Source of the DNA: Corythucha ciliata
Taxonomy: Eukaryota; Arthropoda; Insecta; Hemiptera; Tingidae
Reading direction: 5' to 3'
Assembly: GCA_038030265.1 (NCBI GenBank)
Contig: CM075939.1
Location: 51,627,253-51,691,252, forward strand
DNA length: 64,000 nt
The notes beneath the pieces were generated by a model. It did no database searches and was not told where the DNA came from. It worked only from the letters and a program-made list of their open reading frames with translations. Shown here in pieces: positions 1 to 12,797 of this stretch. A program made the position numbers and the translations under genes. Numbering within the stretch: position 1 is the stretch's first letter; every line of letters begins with the position of its first letter.

Positions 1-1077
1 GATTAAAGTTCATTGTGACAATGTGTTCGCGTCATTGAGCACGGGCCGCCTGCTCATGTTCAGGCGACACGGCGTTTCTTCGGAACCGGAGGAGATCACT
101 CTGGGAACGGATCCGATCGCCTGTTTACTTCCGATTAATTTGTCGCTGTACGCTGCCTGTGGGAAGACCATCACTGTTATGAGCGCCATTACTGGAGAGC
201 TTCAGGTATGTTTCAATTAGTACATGAATTGCTGTAATATACTTGAAAATTGTCTTCATAGAAATCGTTTACAATCCATCGAGACCACGTCAATGGTCAT
301 ATCAGCTTTTTGGCTCATTCAGGGGTTGGTCTGTGGTTGTCGCTTTCTGGATCGAGTACCATATGTTTGTATCACACCGAAACCTTTAAGCATCTTCAGG
401 TGAACAATCTCAAAACATTGCACGAATATCGCACACTCAAATTTTCTTAAATTTACAGGATATAAACGTAGCCAGCAATGTTATTCGAGTCACAGGGCCG
501 CCGGCTCCTACCTCGGTGACAGTCACAGGTCTCCTCGCCGTCAAAGGCCTCCTCTGGGTGGGCACAAACACTGGTCTCGCTCTCACCATTCCCTTGCCCC
601 GCCTCGAAGGCGTTCCAATAATTTCCGGTCGCGTTCACGTCTCCTATCACGGTCATACTGGATCACTCTCACTTCTGTTACCACTCCACGATCCGCCGAC
701 CGTTCTCAAACGACCCCCTTCAAAAGCCATCGCTTCCGACATTTACGGTCTCTACGGTCAACTCATGTATGTCAAAGTGAGTTTTCCCCTCCCCACCCAC
801 CCACTATCCAGGAATTGAATTGACTATCATCCTCAATTTTTCCTAGAATTACGACGACGACGAAAAATCCGACTCAGAATGGTCACAAAGTTCGTGTCAC
901 GACTCGTCATCGCCCACACGTAGCAATGACAGCGTTGGAGCCTCGTTGAACAACAATAAAAAGGAGCACACTCTGATCACAATCACTGGTGGTTCGGGCT
1001 ACGTCAATTACCAGCATTGTTGCTACAATGCCATCAACAACGTTGCTCATATCGTCATCTGGGAAATGAAGCTGTAA
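1..1077 (+). CDS. ARHGEF10-like: Rho guanine nucleotide exchange factor, ARHGEF10 family, C-terminal exons (5' partial)
   Basis: Four coding exons, 1-205 (open from base 2), 262-399, 459-776 and 847-1077, are joined by GT/AG introns of 56-70 bp. All are in phase 0 and give 296 residues before the TAA at 1075-1077. The protein matches the C-terminal beta-propeller-like half of ARHGEF10/ARHGEF10L: LGTDPIACLLP, then HTETFKHLQDINVA, GLLWVGTNTG, IPLPRLEGVPIISG, a SDIYGLYGQLMYVK segment, ITGGSGY and the terminal HIVIWEMKL (the vertebrate paralogue ends in LLIWQVPLML). A low-complexity Asp/Ser linker lies between the last two conserved blocks. Family members activate Rho GTPases through a DH-PH module that must lie upstream of the window. 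The exact paralogue (10 or 10L) cannot be decided and a single invertebrate orthologue is likely. Confidence in the family is high. Confidence 0.9.
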
Positions 1078-1429
1078 CCCCCCCACCACCACCACCACCC
1101 CCACCAACACGACAACCTTTTTATTTTAAGAAATTGACCATTAGTTCGTCTTTAGTCATTTGTACCATGTTTTAACTCTTTATAAAGTGAACGCTTAACG
1201 TGTAATAATAGTATGTACCGAAGGTGCTAAACTTATTTATTTCTATTATTTGTTATTATGTACATATTTGTGTAAAAAAAATTGTCCTTAAAAAATGTAA
1301 ATTTGGACTCGAAAGTTTTAAAAAGAAGAACGCTAATTTTGTAACGACGCCATGTCCTTCGTTTTTCTCGAAACTATTGAAACATTTTGAATTTTTTGTT
1401 GTACCTGAGATTTAATCGAGCGGAATTAT

Positions 1430-1435
1430 AATAAA
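1430..1435 (+). promoter_or_regulatory. Candidate poly(A) signal for the ARHGEF10-like gene
   Basis: AATAAA lies about 350 nt after the stop, in an A/T-rich stretch followed by an A run and then a T run at 1490-1505. It is the only canonical hexamer noted in this 3' region. Assignment is by position only. Confidence 0.4.
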
Positions 1436-1630
1436 AAAAACTAAAATTTCATAGTTCCTGTTGTTCTAAAACAACAAACGAGACAGTTTGTTTTTTTTTT
1501 TTTTTAATTTCCAAAAACTGGGTGAAGCTAGAGAAAACCGGAGGCCCCGGGCCAACTATTGTGGTGGGTTCATGCTGCGGTGACATCGATGTTTTGGGTC
1601 ATTATAGATTTTTGCGGCACCGATCGGCTT

Positions 1631-1672
1631 GCGGCATTTTTCCTGGACTGTTCGGAATAAGGCTCATGCGAT
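1631..1672. repeat. Fragment of a MITE also present at 28832-28964
   Basis: The stretch GCGGCATTTTTCCTGG to GGAATAAGGC resembles the right end of the element at 28832-28964 (GCGGCATTTTTTCCCG to GTAATAAGGCCCC). The other end is not recognisable here, so this is read as a truncated copy. The surrounding 1078-3154 is otherwise noncoding intergenic DNA with nothing else I can assign. Confidence 0.45.
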
Positions 1673-3156
1673 GTCCAAGGAAAAGCGTGGGGAGGTGCAG
1701 GTTTCACTCTTACACTCTTAATTCCTCCCACCTTCTAGGTGTCCGGACATTTGCGAACACTGGATATCTGTAAAGGGGCGGCCAAGCAAGTATTCTTAAA
1801 AAGGGTAGTCAGGTAGCCAACCCCTCTTGAAATAAGCTCACGACAACAGCCCACTATTCCTGATTTCAACAGGCAACTTTCTATCAGTGATAGGGGAACT
1901 CACCGGCGCGCGCGGTGAGCAACCGTCCGTGTTCGTAAATGTTCGACAACCCACCTTCTGATGTGAAAAACCTGTAAACCAGGCTTACCTGACACCTTTT
2001 CTTCAAACAAAGACGTACATAATACATATTAAGGTATAATCGTACGGGTAAACGGCAAATTCACCCCCTCCCACCCCACCATCACCAAAGGTGTGACAGT
2101 TAAATTCGACCATTTGGCTCTAGGAGGACAGCGGTCAGGGGAACATTGACAATATCTCACTCTTCCCGATCTGACTATTCGGGTCACGTACGTAGCTGGA
2201 AATTTTCAATATGTTCGTGTGATGGTGCTGTGAAAAAGTATAAAAACCATATGCTTTCATGAAAAAGCCAGGAAACCGCTGGAAAATTGTCAATAATTTT
2301 CCCCTTTACCATCTCCATTGTAGAAACTAAGCTGAAATACCGCATCGACAAGGAGCAAGAAGCTATTCAGCCGTGAAACAGTCCATTATGTCCGAGCATG
2401 AATTTTCCTGTTCGAACCCCAATAGAGGGCATACTTTTTATTGAAGTGCTCCTCAATTTAATGATTCAAGAGAGGGGGCAATTAAAATACTTCAAAGATG
2501 TGCGAAAGATTCCTTACTGAGCAACTCCATTGACTTCAGAAGGGGGTCACCAAGGTCACAAAAAAGAAATAATTTCTTAATTTGAATTAACCAGAACAAC
2601 GAACAAACCAACAACACAGATCACAGACACAGAACAAACAGATTTAGGCACTTTTTTTAGCTTAAGCAGCCATTTTTCGGCTGTGACTGAAAGTAACATT
2701 TCAAAGCAGATGAAATTTCCGACAAAACTAGTCCAAAGCAGGATCTGGAGGTATCACAGTTTCCAAGATAGAGATCGTCAAATTTAGGATAAATTTCCAA
2801 AATTGACAAATGATGTTGATGTTTCTATGTCTTCATCATCTGTAACCATGTGGAATCATTTTAATGGTCAAAAGGTACATGGCCTTCGGATTTAGGCTAA
2901 ACGTCCAACAAACAGAAGGCAGACCGGTAACTGTCACCCAACAAACTCCGTATAACATTCCGTATAATTCATTGTTGATAGATATAGTTCATAATTGCAT
3001 TAGTAGGAACGGCCATTACTTACTCGTAGTAATAAATGTTATCGGTTTTCGTTATTCGTAACAATGTGGGATTCTTTTAATGGTCGTTCTCACAAAATTA
3101 GAGCAGGACGACTTCTGTAACCCAATGTTTTGATAACTATAATTTTAATAGGTATA

Positions 3157-3602
3157 ATGGGGAACTTGCATGAATGCCCGATTTAGGGGAAAAAGTATAC
3201 CAGTGACTGGCACATGCGGACAAAGATATCAACGGTAGTTGCAGCCCGATTGGTGCGTCTGGTGATTTTTAAATCAATTTCAAAGTTCTTCAGGAGAGGA
3301 TGGATGGTGCGAGGGAAAAATGACGTCAAAGAGCAGTTTTGAAGCATTTGAGGAAACTCTAAAATGTTTTGTTTACAAATAACAAGAAAAATTAAACCCC
3401 AGAAAACACGTCTTCACCCCTCTTCCCAATACCATCCATTTCATCAACTGCTCTTTGACGTAATCAAACCCCCACTCAAAATTTTTAAAAATTCGCTTTA
3501 AAAAAACCCTTGATTGATTTCAGTGTTTAATGTGGGCAATTGTCTTGTTGAAGAGTTCTCTTCAAGAAACACCAGTGATTGAAAAATGTGCAAGTTCCCC
3601 AT
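3157..3602. mobile_element. TA-flanked MITE, 446 bp
   Basis: The ends are exact inverted repeats, ATGGGGAACTTGCA at the left and TGCAAGTTCCCCAT at the right. Both are flanked by TA (3155-3156 and 3603-3604), the target duplication typical of the Tc1/mariner superfamily. An internal inverted pair, GACGTCAAAGAGCAGTT near 3331 and AACTGCTCTTTGACGT near 3445, adds hairpin potential. No ORF suggests a transposase, so it is called a non-autonomous element. Confidence 0.75.
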
Positions 3603-3781
3603 TAGTTTTCAGCATTTCGTCCTTTATAGGAAGTAGATCACAAACGCATGTAACTCATCCGGCAATGACATAATTGTGACTGAAAATGTCTGATAAACTG
3701 AATACTTTAGAACTGAAAAGTAATGCATGGCATATTTCAACTTAATGATAGCATGGATGTCGAAAGTAATATAAAATATAA

Positions 3782-4093
3782 TCAATGCACTTTTTTCTCT
3801 TGGAAGATCCCGACAGAGGACGCGTCTTCTTGACACTTGTAACGTCGTCTATAAAAAATGTCGAAATGTTTTCCGTGTCGCCTTCCATATCCGTCGGGTC
3901 TTCTATAATTATCTACACAGTCAAACTCCATGAGTGGGTCCGGTCGATTCTCACATGACTCGCCACTGCAATTAATGCAGACCGTAGAACACTTGAGGCC
4001 GGCTTCTCTGCACCCACATGCATTGGTACAACCCTTCTTACAAGCACGGGAAACCATATTCAAGAGTAGGGAGGGAGCCGGATCATTAGACAT
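3782..4093 (-). pseudogene. Tesmin/TSO1-like CXC cysteine-rich protein fragment, probably transposon-derived
   Basis: A 103-codon ORF reads NMVSRACKKGCTNACGC, then REAGLKCSTVCINCSGESC, followed by a charged tail. Its core is the CxxxCxxxCxC...C...C..C pattern of the CXC (TCR) zinc-binding motif. In arthropod genomes, copies preceded by an Ala-Pro...LL..(M/I)V lead, as here, are usually the C-terminal piece of repeated, transposon-encoded proteins and not the tesmin/LIN54 cell-cycle regulators, which carry two such motifs. Only one motif is present and no upstream coding exon is seen at 4100-4600. It is therefore called a fragment, though a small domesticated gene is not excluded. Confidence 0.55.
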
Positions 4094-4139
4094 TTGTGAA
4101 AGCCCGAATCCTATATCAAAAGCCCAAACTCAACGGTGA

Positions 4140-5329
4140 CTGTCACATTTACCATAGCAGAGAAAATTATAGCTGTCGAAAGTCGGGGAAATTTGGGCTT
4201 TCAGTGGTGGATGTTATTTTTATATAATCTATCGATACAAATATTATGGGTATACACGGAAATCAACACTATTTAGATATCGACTTATGGCGACATTTAA
4301 ACTGGGCTTTCAATTTGTGTACACTATATTAATTGGTCCAGCATGATCTCTCTCAGATGATGGAAAATCCGTATCGGAGGCGTATCGAGTGCAGTGCATA
4401 AAAATTTGCTGCAAGTCTTTCAGCGTGTGGCCGCCTTACCTTTTTAATAATACGTACGCCACAAATTCTGTTATTATATCTCACGATTATACGACACATT
4501 AGTCCCTCGGACCAAATTAGATGTTCGGAAGCAGAGTACCTGGGGATTTTAGGATTGACTTTCCCGTCTCGATTTGACTTTTTGCCGGAGAGCACTATTT
4601 CACGCTCTCTTTGAAATTTTAAATGGGTGAATGAAATAATAAACTTGAACTATGCAGTCTTAGGCACTATGCAGTGGGGAGGTCACGACCCTTTAGGACA
4701 AAATTATGGGTCGCGACCCAAGTGTGGATAACAGACGGCGACCCAGCCAGGAAAAGCCCGCGACTCATAGGCTGAAAACCACTATCAAACCCAACCACTA
4801 TCAAAATATTGGAGATAACAAGTCGTTTGGCCTCAATTTTGAAGATTCAGTCTTGTCTAGCAAAATGATTAGTACTATCGTGATCATTAAAGGTTTCTAC
4901 AATGTCACAGCTAACGAAAACGAAGAACCGTAGATAGAATTTCGAAGGGTTGACAAATTTGCCTAAATTTGACGAGCTGTATCTTGGAAACGGTAATACA
5001 TTTAGAACTCGCTTTAGACTGGTTTTCTCAGCTTTGAAAAGTTACTTCGAAGCCACAACCGAAAAATGGCTAGTTTAGCGTGAAAGAGCCAAAACCCCAA
5101 AAAAGTCCCAAATTTTTGTGGTATTTCGAGAATTCCAGGATGATCCCGATGTCTTTCGAGGTCAACAATTTGAACACGTCATACCAGCACCATCCCAGAC
5201 AACCTGACCCCCCTTTTTAGTTCTTATTTTACTGGACTAACCTACTTTCTCGCTCCTTTTCAGCCCGCAAAGTCGAGCTTTGGAGTCATGTATAAAAAAA
5301 AAAAAAAAAATCATTTTTTTCATGCGAGA
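4140..5329. other. Intergenic stretch without recognised gene
   Basis: The short ORFs of 60-80 codons here have no recognisable motif. Scattered words such as gaaagccc / gggctttc near 4100-4200 hint at another decayed small inverted-repeat element. An A-run of about 17 lies near 5293. Confidence 0.4.
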
Positions 5330-6060
5330 AAGTTTGACTATTGGTCATTTTTGAAGCATAAATGGTAAGTTTCACCGTTTCCCGGGCACGCGCATGGTCC
5401 GTTTAGCAATTTTCAGAGCGTAATTAGTCAATCAAGTTATTTTCAGCTCAATTTCAAGCGTGATTCGTAAGTTTAACGATTTATAGACTGCATAGAGTCG
5501 GTTTTACCCTTTTTTGAGCTTGAATAGCCGCAGTTTGACAATTTCGAGGCACAAACTGTCAGTATGGTCATTTCTAGTGGGCGTGAATAGTCGGGCATAC
5601 GAATTTGTCTTAAAATTCTAGAATACGAACTCCGTTTAGCCGTTAACGTTTCAAGGCCCGACCCGAATCGTCAATTTAACCATTTTATGGACGCAAACAC
5701 TCAGTTTTGTCAATTGTATGGTGCAAATAGTCTATCATAATATTTTTAGGTTGAGAACATAGTCAGTTTACCATTTCCAACGTGCAAATTGTCAGGTCAT
5801 TTATAGTATAAGCCCGAATCGTCAGTTTTGCCGTTTTTAAAGCGGAATTTGGAATTTTTACAGATTGTATGTTTAGCCATTTCATACGCACGAATAGTCA
5901 ATTCCGGCCATTTTCAGGGCAGGAATCACCTGTTCGGAAATGTTTAGGGTACGGATTTGGGGCTCGTAAAGTCAGTTTCGCAATTTGTAGAGCGAGAATC
6001 GCCAGTCGCAGTTTAGCCATTTCCAAGGCTGGAATCGTCAGTTTTGCTATTTTTTAGGGC
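5330..6060 (+). repeat. Degenerate tandem array, about 30-bp period (family R1)
   Basis: About two dozen successive units follow the loose pattern GTCAGTTT-R-GCCATTTT-N-AGAGCG-N-GAATC. Examples are gtaagtttcaccgtttcc (5367), gtccgtttagcaattttc (5397), gtcaatttaaccatttta (5669) and gtcagttttgctatttttta (6039). Units differ by substitutions and small indels but keep a spacing of roughly 28-32 bp. It is an old minisatellite with no coding potential across the array. It is not CRISPR-like because there are no unique spacers between conserved repeats. Confidence 0.7.
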
Positions 6061-7927
6061 ATTGTTTGCGTTGTATGGAGTCTATGCAACCACACAAATT
6101 TATTCCCTCGAAAACTGAAGCTGATAGGTTGCATTGACACCACACAACGAAAACATAGAGCTTGTGAACGGGCCTTAAACTCTTCAAATGCAAATGAGCC
6201 CTTAAAACTTGCTATAGCCACATGGATGGCTCGTCTTGCATTCCCGGGGGGAAAGGCTGGGGTGATTTCTCGCCCCTGCTCACTTTTCTCCACTCACTTC
6301 TTCTCTTACTATTATGAAAACCACAATGGCCACCCACTCCTCCCGCCCAATATTGGTGTGTGTTGTGCCGGTGAAGTTACTTTCTGTAGCTAAATTATCC
6401 ACATAAAATAAGGCTCTGCTGGCTAATTGGCTTTTCTTACAGCCTAGCAAGTTTCCACGGGCAATATTCCACGTCTCGTCCACGTAGTCCACATTGATTA
6501 CAAATCAAGCGTCTATCAAATTATGCTCACCAGTCGACTCAATCTCTTTACAAAATTTATATTTAAAAAGAGCCTAAAAATCATCACGAGAAACTCATTT
6601 AAATTAAAAACAGAAAAAGTAATAGAAATACATTTTTTTGATACGAATAAAGCATTTTTTGAACGTTCGAAAAAGAAATAAACAAATTAAATGTTAGTAC
6701 TTCTCTACGCAAACATGGCGCAGTTGCTGTAAACATGTATTTTAGGAATACAATTATTTTTTAGAAGGCTTCCGGTAATGTGAGCAAGAATACAAGTTAA
6801 TTTTGAACTGCGTTCTAATATCTAGGCATGCGAGAAAAAAAAGAGTAAAACAATCTCGTATAACGTGTAGAATCGGAAGCCACATAAAAAGAGACTTTGT
6901 CTACCAAAATATTCTACAAAAAAAAGAACAACAATAAATCGAGTCTATTTTCGTTTAAAGCGTTCGGTTTTTTTTTTCAACACTAACCTTGCGTTACTCT
7001 AAAAAGAACATTGAGACAAAAAAAAACAGGGCAACGGTATTGTCTTTTTCAGTCCCCCCCCCCCATTAATTCATTCAAAAGTCTTCGTTTGGTGATGTTT
7101 TATTTTAAAATTAATTTATTCTACGTCAAATGATATGGTGTAAAACCAACAATGATGGTATTTAAGGCGATAAAATTCCTTTACATCCCTCCCCCTGCAC
7201 CCATCTGCGAATAGTCTACCTCCCGTATGATGAAGTTAGCTTGGTAAATGTTCAAAGTTCCTCGAAATAACAAGATTACTTCAAGAGGGCGGAGTTTTAA
7301 TTGTTTTATTACAGTGCCACTGATTCACGGGGCGAATTTGTCAAAAAGGGAGTCACGGGGGAAATCACACGCTAATTCATTTCTACATCTTTCTGGGACT
7401 CCGTTCAGGTAAAAATGTGTGCCGGCTTGGACGAATAGGGAGAAAAAGCGCCACAGTTTTCAATAAACATTGAAATACCATTATGTATGCATTTTGTAAA
7501 TTGTCCTACCGTGTGAACGATGATACGAATAAAAGTAATGCTTTGGAAATCCAAACCAACTGCATCTTACGCAAATTACGTACAAAAATATGAGCCTTTT
7601 TTGTGTTTTAAAACGTTATTTTGGAAAGTTTCTAAACTATTAAAAGAATAAATTGTAGAAAAAACTAAAAACAAAATATTTTACATTTTATCGTTAGGTT
7701 TTAAAGTATAAAAACTATCAGTACTTATCACAATCCCTTAACTATTTTTTTTTTTTTTTTTACGATCGTTCTTCACTCCTATGTTGTTCACTTCTCAAAA
7801 AATACTTATAGCTGATTGAAAAATATATTAATGTTAAATATGAAGCTTACTTTGGTTGGTAACCAGACGATGATAAGGGGAGAAAACTTGAGGAGAAACT
7901 TACATATAATTATGTATATGTGTATTG
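6061..7927. other. Intergenic/3' flank of LST2, no recognised gene
   Basis: Two overlapping minus-strand ORFs at 6054-6492 carry no known motif and look like chance. The remainder is A/T-rich with homopolymer runs (A at 7018-7026, C near 7057, T near 7745). The LST2 3' UTR must lie in 7400-7927, but no convincing minus-strand AATAAA was seen close to the stop. Confidence 0.4.
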
Positions 7928-10900
7928 TCAATTGGCAGTGGTCAGATTTTCATCGATTGTAAACGGCGTCACTTGATAAATGAAGCAACGATTGCAGACT
8001 CTAACTGGTTTGAGATGACCGTAGCGTGGTAGAGGTACCGAGTTGGAACTGCATCTCGCGCAAAAGACCTAGAGACACGAACGAGAGATTGACGCGGGAA
8101 AACTCTAAAATCATGGTGATAATGAGGGGGGGGGGCGTTAGCTTACCTTGCCGCAATTCCTGCAGTGGTGTCGGCGCCTCACAACGGTGAACGGCGCTGT
8201 GCAAGACATGCAAGTCGGCGCCGCTTGGTCTGGAACCCAGGACGGCGCTGCCTCGCTTTCTCGTTCACCCCATTCGACGGCATCTTCACCACGCTCACAG
8301 CATTCTAAAAATAAATGAAATACAACGTGAATTTGGAGGGATTGTGTTCCGGGGGTACAAGGCTGACCAAGCAAAACAGCGTAACTTTGGATCAATCAAG
8401 GGAAAGAAGGTTTCTAAAACCAAGACTTTCAGCGTGGCATACCCGAAAATCTTCGAGGTTCATCGATCGCTCCTTTGTTTGCAGTTGAAGATTGTTCTCG
8501 CTTTAGTCTTATAGGATATTTTCCGTAGATTTCAAAAATACCCCGGGTTCAGGAAAAAAAAAAAAAAAAATTGCAAACGGCGGGTTTTTGAAGAAAACAA
8601 AAAACGCTTTCTTTGAAAAAATACTAGAAAAATCATATCTAGAAAACAAAGCGAGTTGGGCTACAATTCGAATAGGAAATTTCTACTCCATTTTTTGAGG
8701 ACTTTCACCAAAAAACTTGGGTGTGTACCAAAACTGGACCACTCTTTAAAAACAATTGAACTCACCGTTATTGACATCGTGGACAACCTCGTATTCCCCT
8801 CGGTCACTTGCGTTGATAAGAAAAACAGCTTTTAAAATATTACGCAAATCTCCAGCGCAGTTCGTTTGCAACTGGTCGGCAACTCCAGCGATACAGACGA
8901 ACAGTCGGTGAATAAGATCCGCGCTCGACCTGAATTTCGCTCTCGCCTCTTGGAATTTTCGTAGTTCGGCCGCTTTTAACGCCAAGGCCACTTCGGCTTC
9001 GTCTTGACAGTCGGAATAATAGGAGGAGGTGTCGCTGCTAGGACTAATAAGACGAGGAGAAGAAAAACTGAGATATTGCTAGGGATGAAGGGGCGGGGGT
9101 GTGAAACAAAAGAAACAAAATCGACTTGCTTACCAATTTGAGATGGGGCTTGGACAACTGGAGCAGGATGACGTATAACTGCTGCTTTCCACTCCTCCGG
9201 GGTCTCCAACACTGTACAAGACCATGCCATTTAACTGTTCATGAGCGGCTTCATATTAAAACTCACATAGAATTTTCAGGAATGGACTGAGGCTGACTGT
9301 GAACTGATTCGAGATTATCCCAATTTTCGTTGTAATTTCGCACTAGAGTGCCATTGTGCCACGCATCGACTATGGTTTCGTCCAAATTTTTATTGGCGGG
9401 GCTTTTCCTGTACGTCACAAAATAAAGAAAGAAAAAAAGTTGAAAAGGTTTCCGGAGAAGAGTTAAGAATAAAAAACAAACAATACCTGAACACGTCGTA
9501 ATTAGAATTATCTTCCTCCTCGTTCTCATCTCCAACCTCCGTACTACCGTTGTCACTACCTGTCAGTCTTTCGTGAATCACTTTATTCTCCTCCTCGTCA
9601 TCACTACGTCGAGCCAACGCCTCTCGCAAAGACTCATCGCTCTGAACGAAGCCCGAGTCCTGCGGACTATCCGTAGGCTGCCGCGTGAGCTGGACTATTT
9701 CAGCCGGATGTTCCTCCCTGGCCACTTCACGCTTTCTTTTCCATTTTCCTTCCGTGCTACTCGAACAAATATGATGGAGATGAAAGGATAAAGTTGAAGA
9801 CAGAAAACAAAATCAACTAACCCGTTATCGCCCATTTGAATTTCACTCGGATGTGGGGGCTCTTCTGAGGAACACAGCATTCTCTCCAACGTCAAAAGCT
9901 CATCGGCAGATAGCGTCCACAACAGTTCACGGATTTTCGTTAGAAGAGTCTTCACGTTAAAAAAAAAAAAAAAGTCATGAGAAACGAAAGTTGGAAGTAA
10001 GGACAGGACGGGGCTCTAACCTTGAAAGGTCTAAACATGTCGGACATGGGGAGATTTGGTGAGAGCGACAAAGGTCCGTGAGGGTAAATGAGAAGACCGG
10101 TGACGACAGCCAGTCGAGGTATTGTAAACATTAGAGCCGGATCGTACTGATCAACCATTTCCTGCGTGAGCAAGCCCATCGTTAGGGCTCTATAGACACA
10201 CAAGAATAATTGCAAGACTTTTGTTTGAACGCGGCCCTAAAAATGAAAACAAACCTGTGGAGGGTTTCGGAAAACAGAACGATAACGCACTGTTGAAGCT
10301 CGTACTCTTGAACAGATTTGACGGGTACCATCGCGCTCACGTACGCTAATTCAAAATCGGCTAAGAGACGATCAAAGACCTGAAATTTTCAATTAAAATA
10401 ATTATACAATGTACACGCCAAAAGGGACAGAAGTGGGGTAGGGCCACACCTTCAATGACTCGGTCAATTTATCCGTCTGAATTTCAGTCGGTGGCGTCGA
10501 ATGAGATCGCAGTGCCGCCTCACGTAACAGGTTACGAACATTTTCAAGGGCCTTCGTCAGAGCTTTGGCTAAAGGTCGCATGGCTCCACTTTCGACTTCA
10601 CGGTTCATGATACTCGAACCAGCGGCCAGACACTGTAGGCATGGAAGGTTCAATTAAATATGTGGGAGTGAGGGGGGGGGGGTGAAAAGAGAAAGACAAT
10701 TAAAGGGTTTTCATCTCACTTCTGCGCCGAACCAAAGTTGACCCGCTAAATTGTCTTGCATGACGTCGTCGGGGAACTTGACGCGAAAATCCCTGTCCGC
10801 TCGCTCATTGGGAATCATCTCATCCATAATTCGATTGCAGATATTCAAAACCTACGTAAAAAAAACGTAGTCAGCACAGGTACAGATCTTCAAGGGAGTG

Positions 10901-12762
10901 GCAGGGGGGGGGCTGGTAGTTCCACCACTAGTAGGAACTACCGGTTGGCGGTAAATCTGGTAAAACTGTCTCCTCCCCTCTTGACCAGAAAATCGAACTT
11001 ATAGTCCACAATTGAGCAGCAGGGCTCCATCAACGATTTACGAACAACTGGGAAATAAACTACACGGAGCGCGATCCAGTCTCAGCCCAATGGGGTCACT
11101 CAGTTCCCTAACCGAGTCCTGTACGGAGCTGGTGAAGGGCTCTACAGCTCTCGAGGATTGGCGAACAGCGTGAGCACACCGACACCGACATGAATCACGG
11201 GAATGGAATGGGGACGGGCGATTTTGTATCGGCGGGCCAGTGCGGTGGTGACTTGGAATGCCAGGTAAAGTGGAGATCAAGGGGCGGGGATCAAAGTGAC
11301 ACCTCCGCTCTTTGAGATCGTTCCACCCAGCTCTGTACTCGCCTCGATTACCGGGCTGATGAGAGCCGGGACCGAGTGGTCCTGGTGGGCTGAGGGGGTC
11401 TGATGCAGATACGAAGACTGGACCGCGCTGTCTTCGGATTGGTCGTTGGGCAACTGAGATGTAGTATTTAGCTTTAAAAAAATCGAGGATTCGGACATGA
11501 AACCGGAACTCCCCCCCCCCCCACCGGCTTAGCAGTCGATTATTCAGCAGAAACTGTCAATTTATTTTTTAAATTCACGAACAAGCCTCAAATGGTTCGA
11601 TCTAAGCCAAATGTTTGATCTGTGTACGGCACCACACGCTAAGATCAACCAGAAAGTCTCAGCATTGTGACAAAAGGTTTTCAAAACTTAAAAATTCAGG
11701 CGATAGGAAATTCCCTGGCGGAATTTATTTTATAGTTAACTCTTCAAAATTTAAAACACCCACTTAAACACGAGTTTCCAACGCCACACCAACAAAAATT
11801 TTATAATAAACTGGAAGGGGGGGGGGTGTTGATTTTCTTATTTTTAGAAGATTGTGTATATTGTCTCTTACAATTCATGAAACTCTCGATAAGCATATTT
11901 GAACTTAGCCGGGCCTCGTAAATGAATCTAAAGTCTAATAAAATTGGGATGAAAACACTCTCATTTCCTAATTTAATTGTCAAACTGTTTGGAAAGATAG
12001 CCTCTACAGAGAAAGAATTGGAGATTGGAAAGCTAATTTAATTGCCTGAAATAAATTATCGGGAAAAGAATGGTGAGGAAGAGCGGGGGATTTTTTTTCT
12101 CGAAATGTTGGAAAACAGGAAACGAATAGGACAGCGGGCCGGGTAGGGATACTAAAAATGGATATCGTTTAGTTTAAATATTTGAAGTCAAGGGTAGAAC
12201 AAAGTGGCATATCGTCATGTAAATAACAATTTTACGAAGTTCAGTTACACAATTATTGAACATTATTCTTTTGAGAATAAAAAGAATATTGAAAACTGAT
12301 AGACTCCTTTAAAAGGTTTGCCAATTGTGAGGCTATTACACATCTAAAATAGATCATAGCCATGGGTGAAATCATGAATAAAAGATGGAGGATAATTTTT
12401 TCTTGTGGCCTTCCAGTCGCCGTAAAACAACAAAAGAGAAATAATTAAACAGTACATTAAATGAGAGGAAGTAAACTGTTATAGAAAGAAAACAAAATTT
12501 CATTAGAAGTTGTGTATCAAGGAAATTAAGTCAGCTCGGACTCTATTTTTCCACGAACACCAAAACTTCCTTTCCCCACGGGAACATGGAAATAAAAACT
12601 AACCTTATCCTGACATTCTCTCAGGTGATTGACGAGAGTCGTACACCGTTCCGGATCTTTACGTCCGTCGAAGCTGTCAAGCTCTGCGGCGACCAAGTTG
12701 AGAGTTTCGTCCGCGTAAAAAAATTGGGCCAAGTGCGAGGTGTCGTCTCTCTAGAAAAGAGA

Positions 12763-12797
<35 letters not shown>

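Noticed and set aside
1..1077. JIP3/JIP4-type scaffold protein (also has a LYHxxTxxHLQD...LWVGT block)
   Set aside because: IPLPRLEGVPIISG, GGSGY and the VIW...L terminus fit ARHGEF10/10L specifically. JIP proteins lack these.
9043..9230. LST2 exon reading [14 protein letters not shown]...
   Set aside because: That frame does not fit the splice phases on either side. The frame [13 protein letters not shown]...SPISN from the acceptor at 9211 joins both neighbours and gives the expected Ser-rich sequence.
11277..11498. Extra LST2 exon in intron 2
   Set aside because: The flanking exons already join in phase (CQDK/VLNI) exactly as in other animals, and no insertion is known there.
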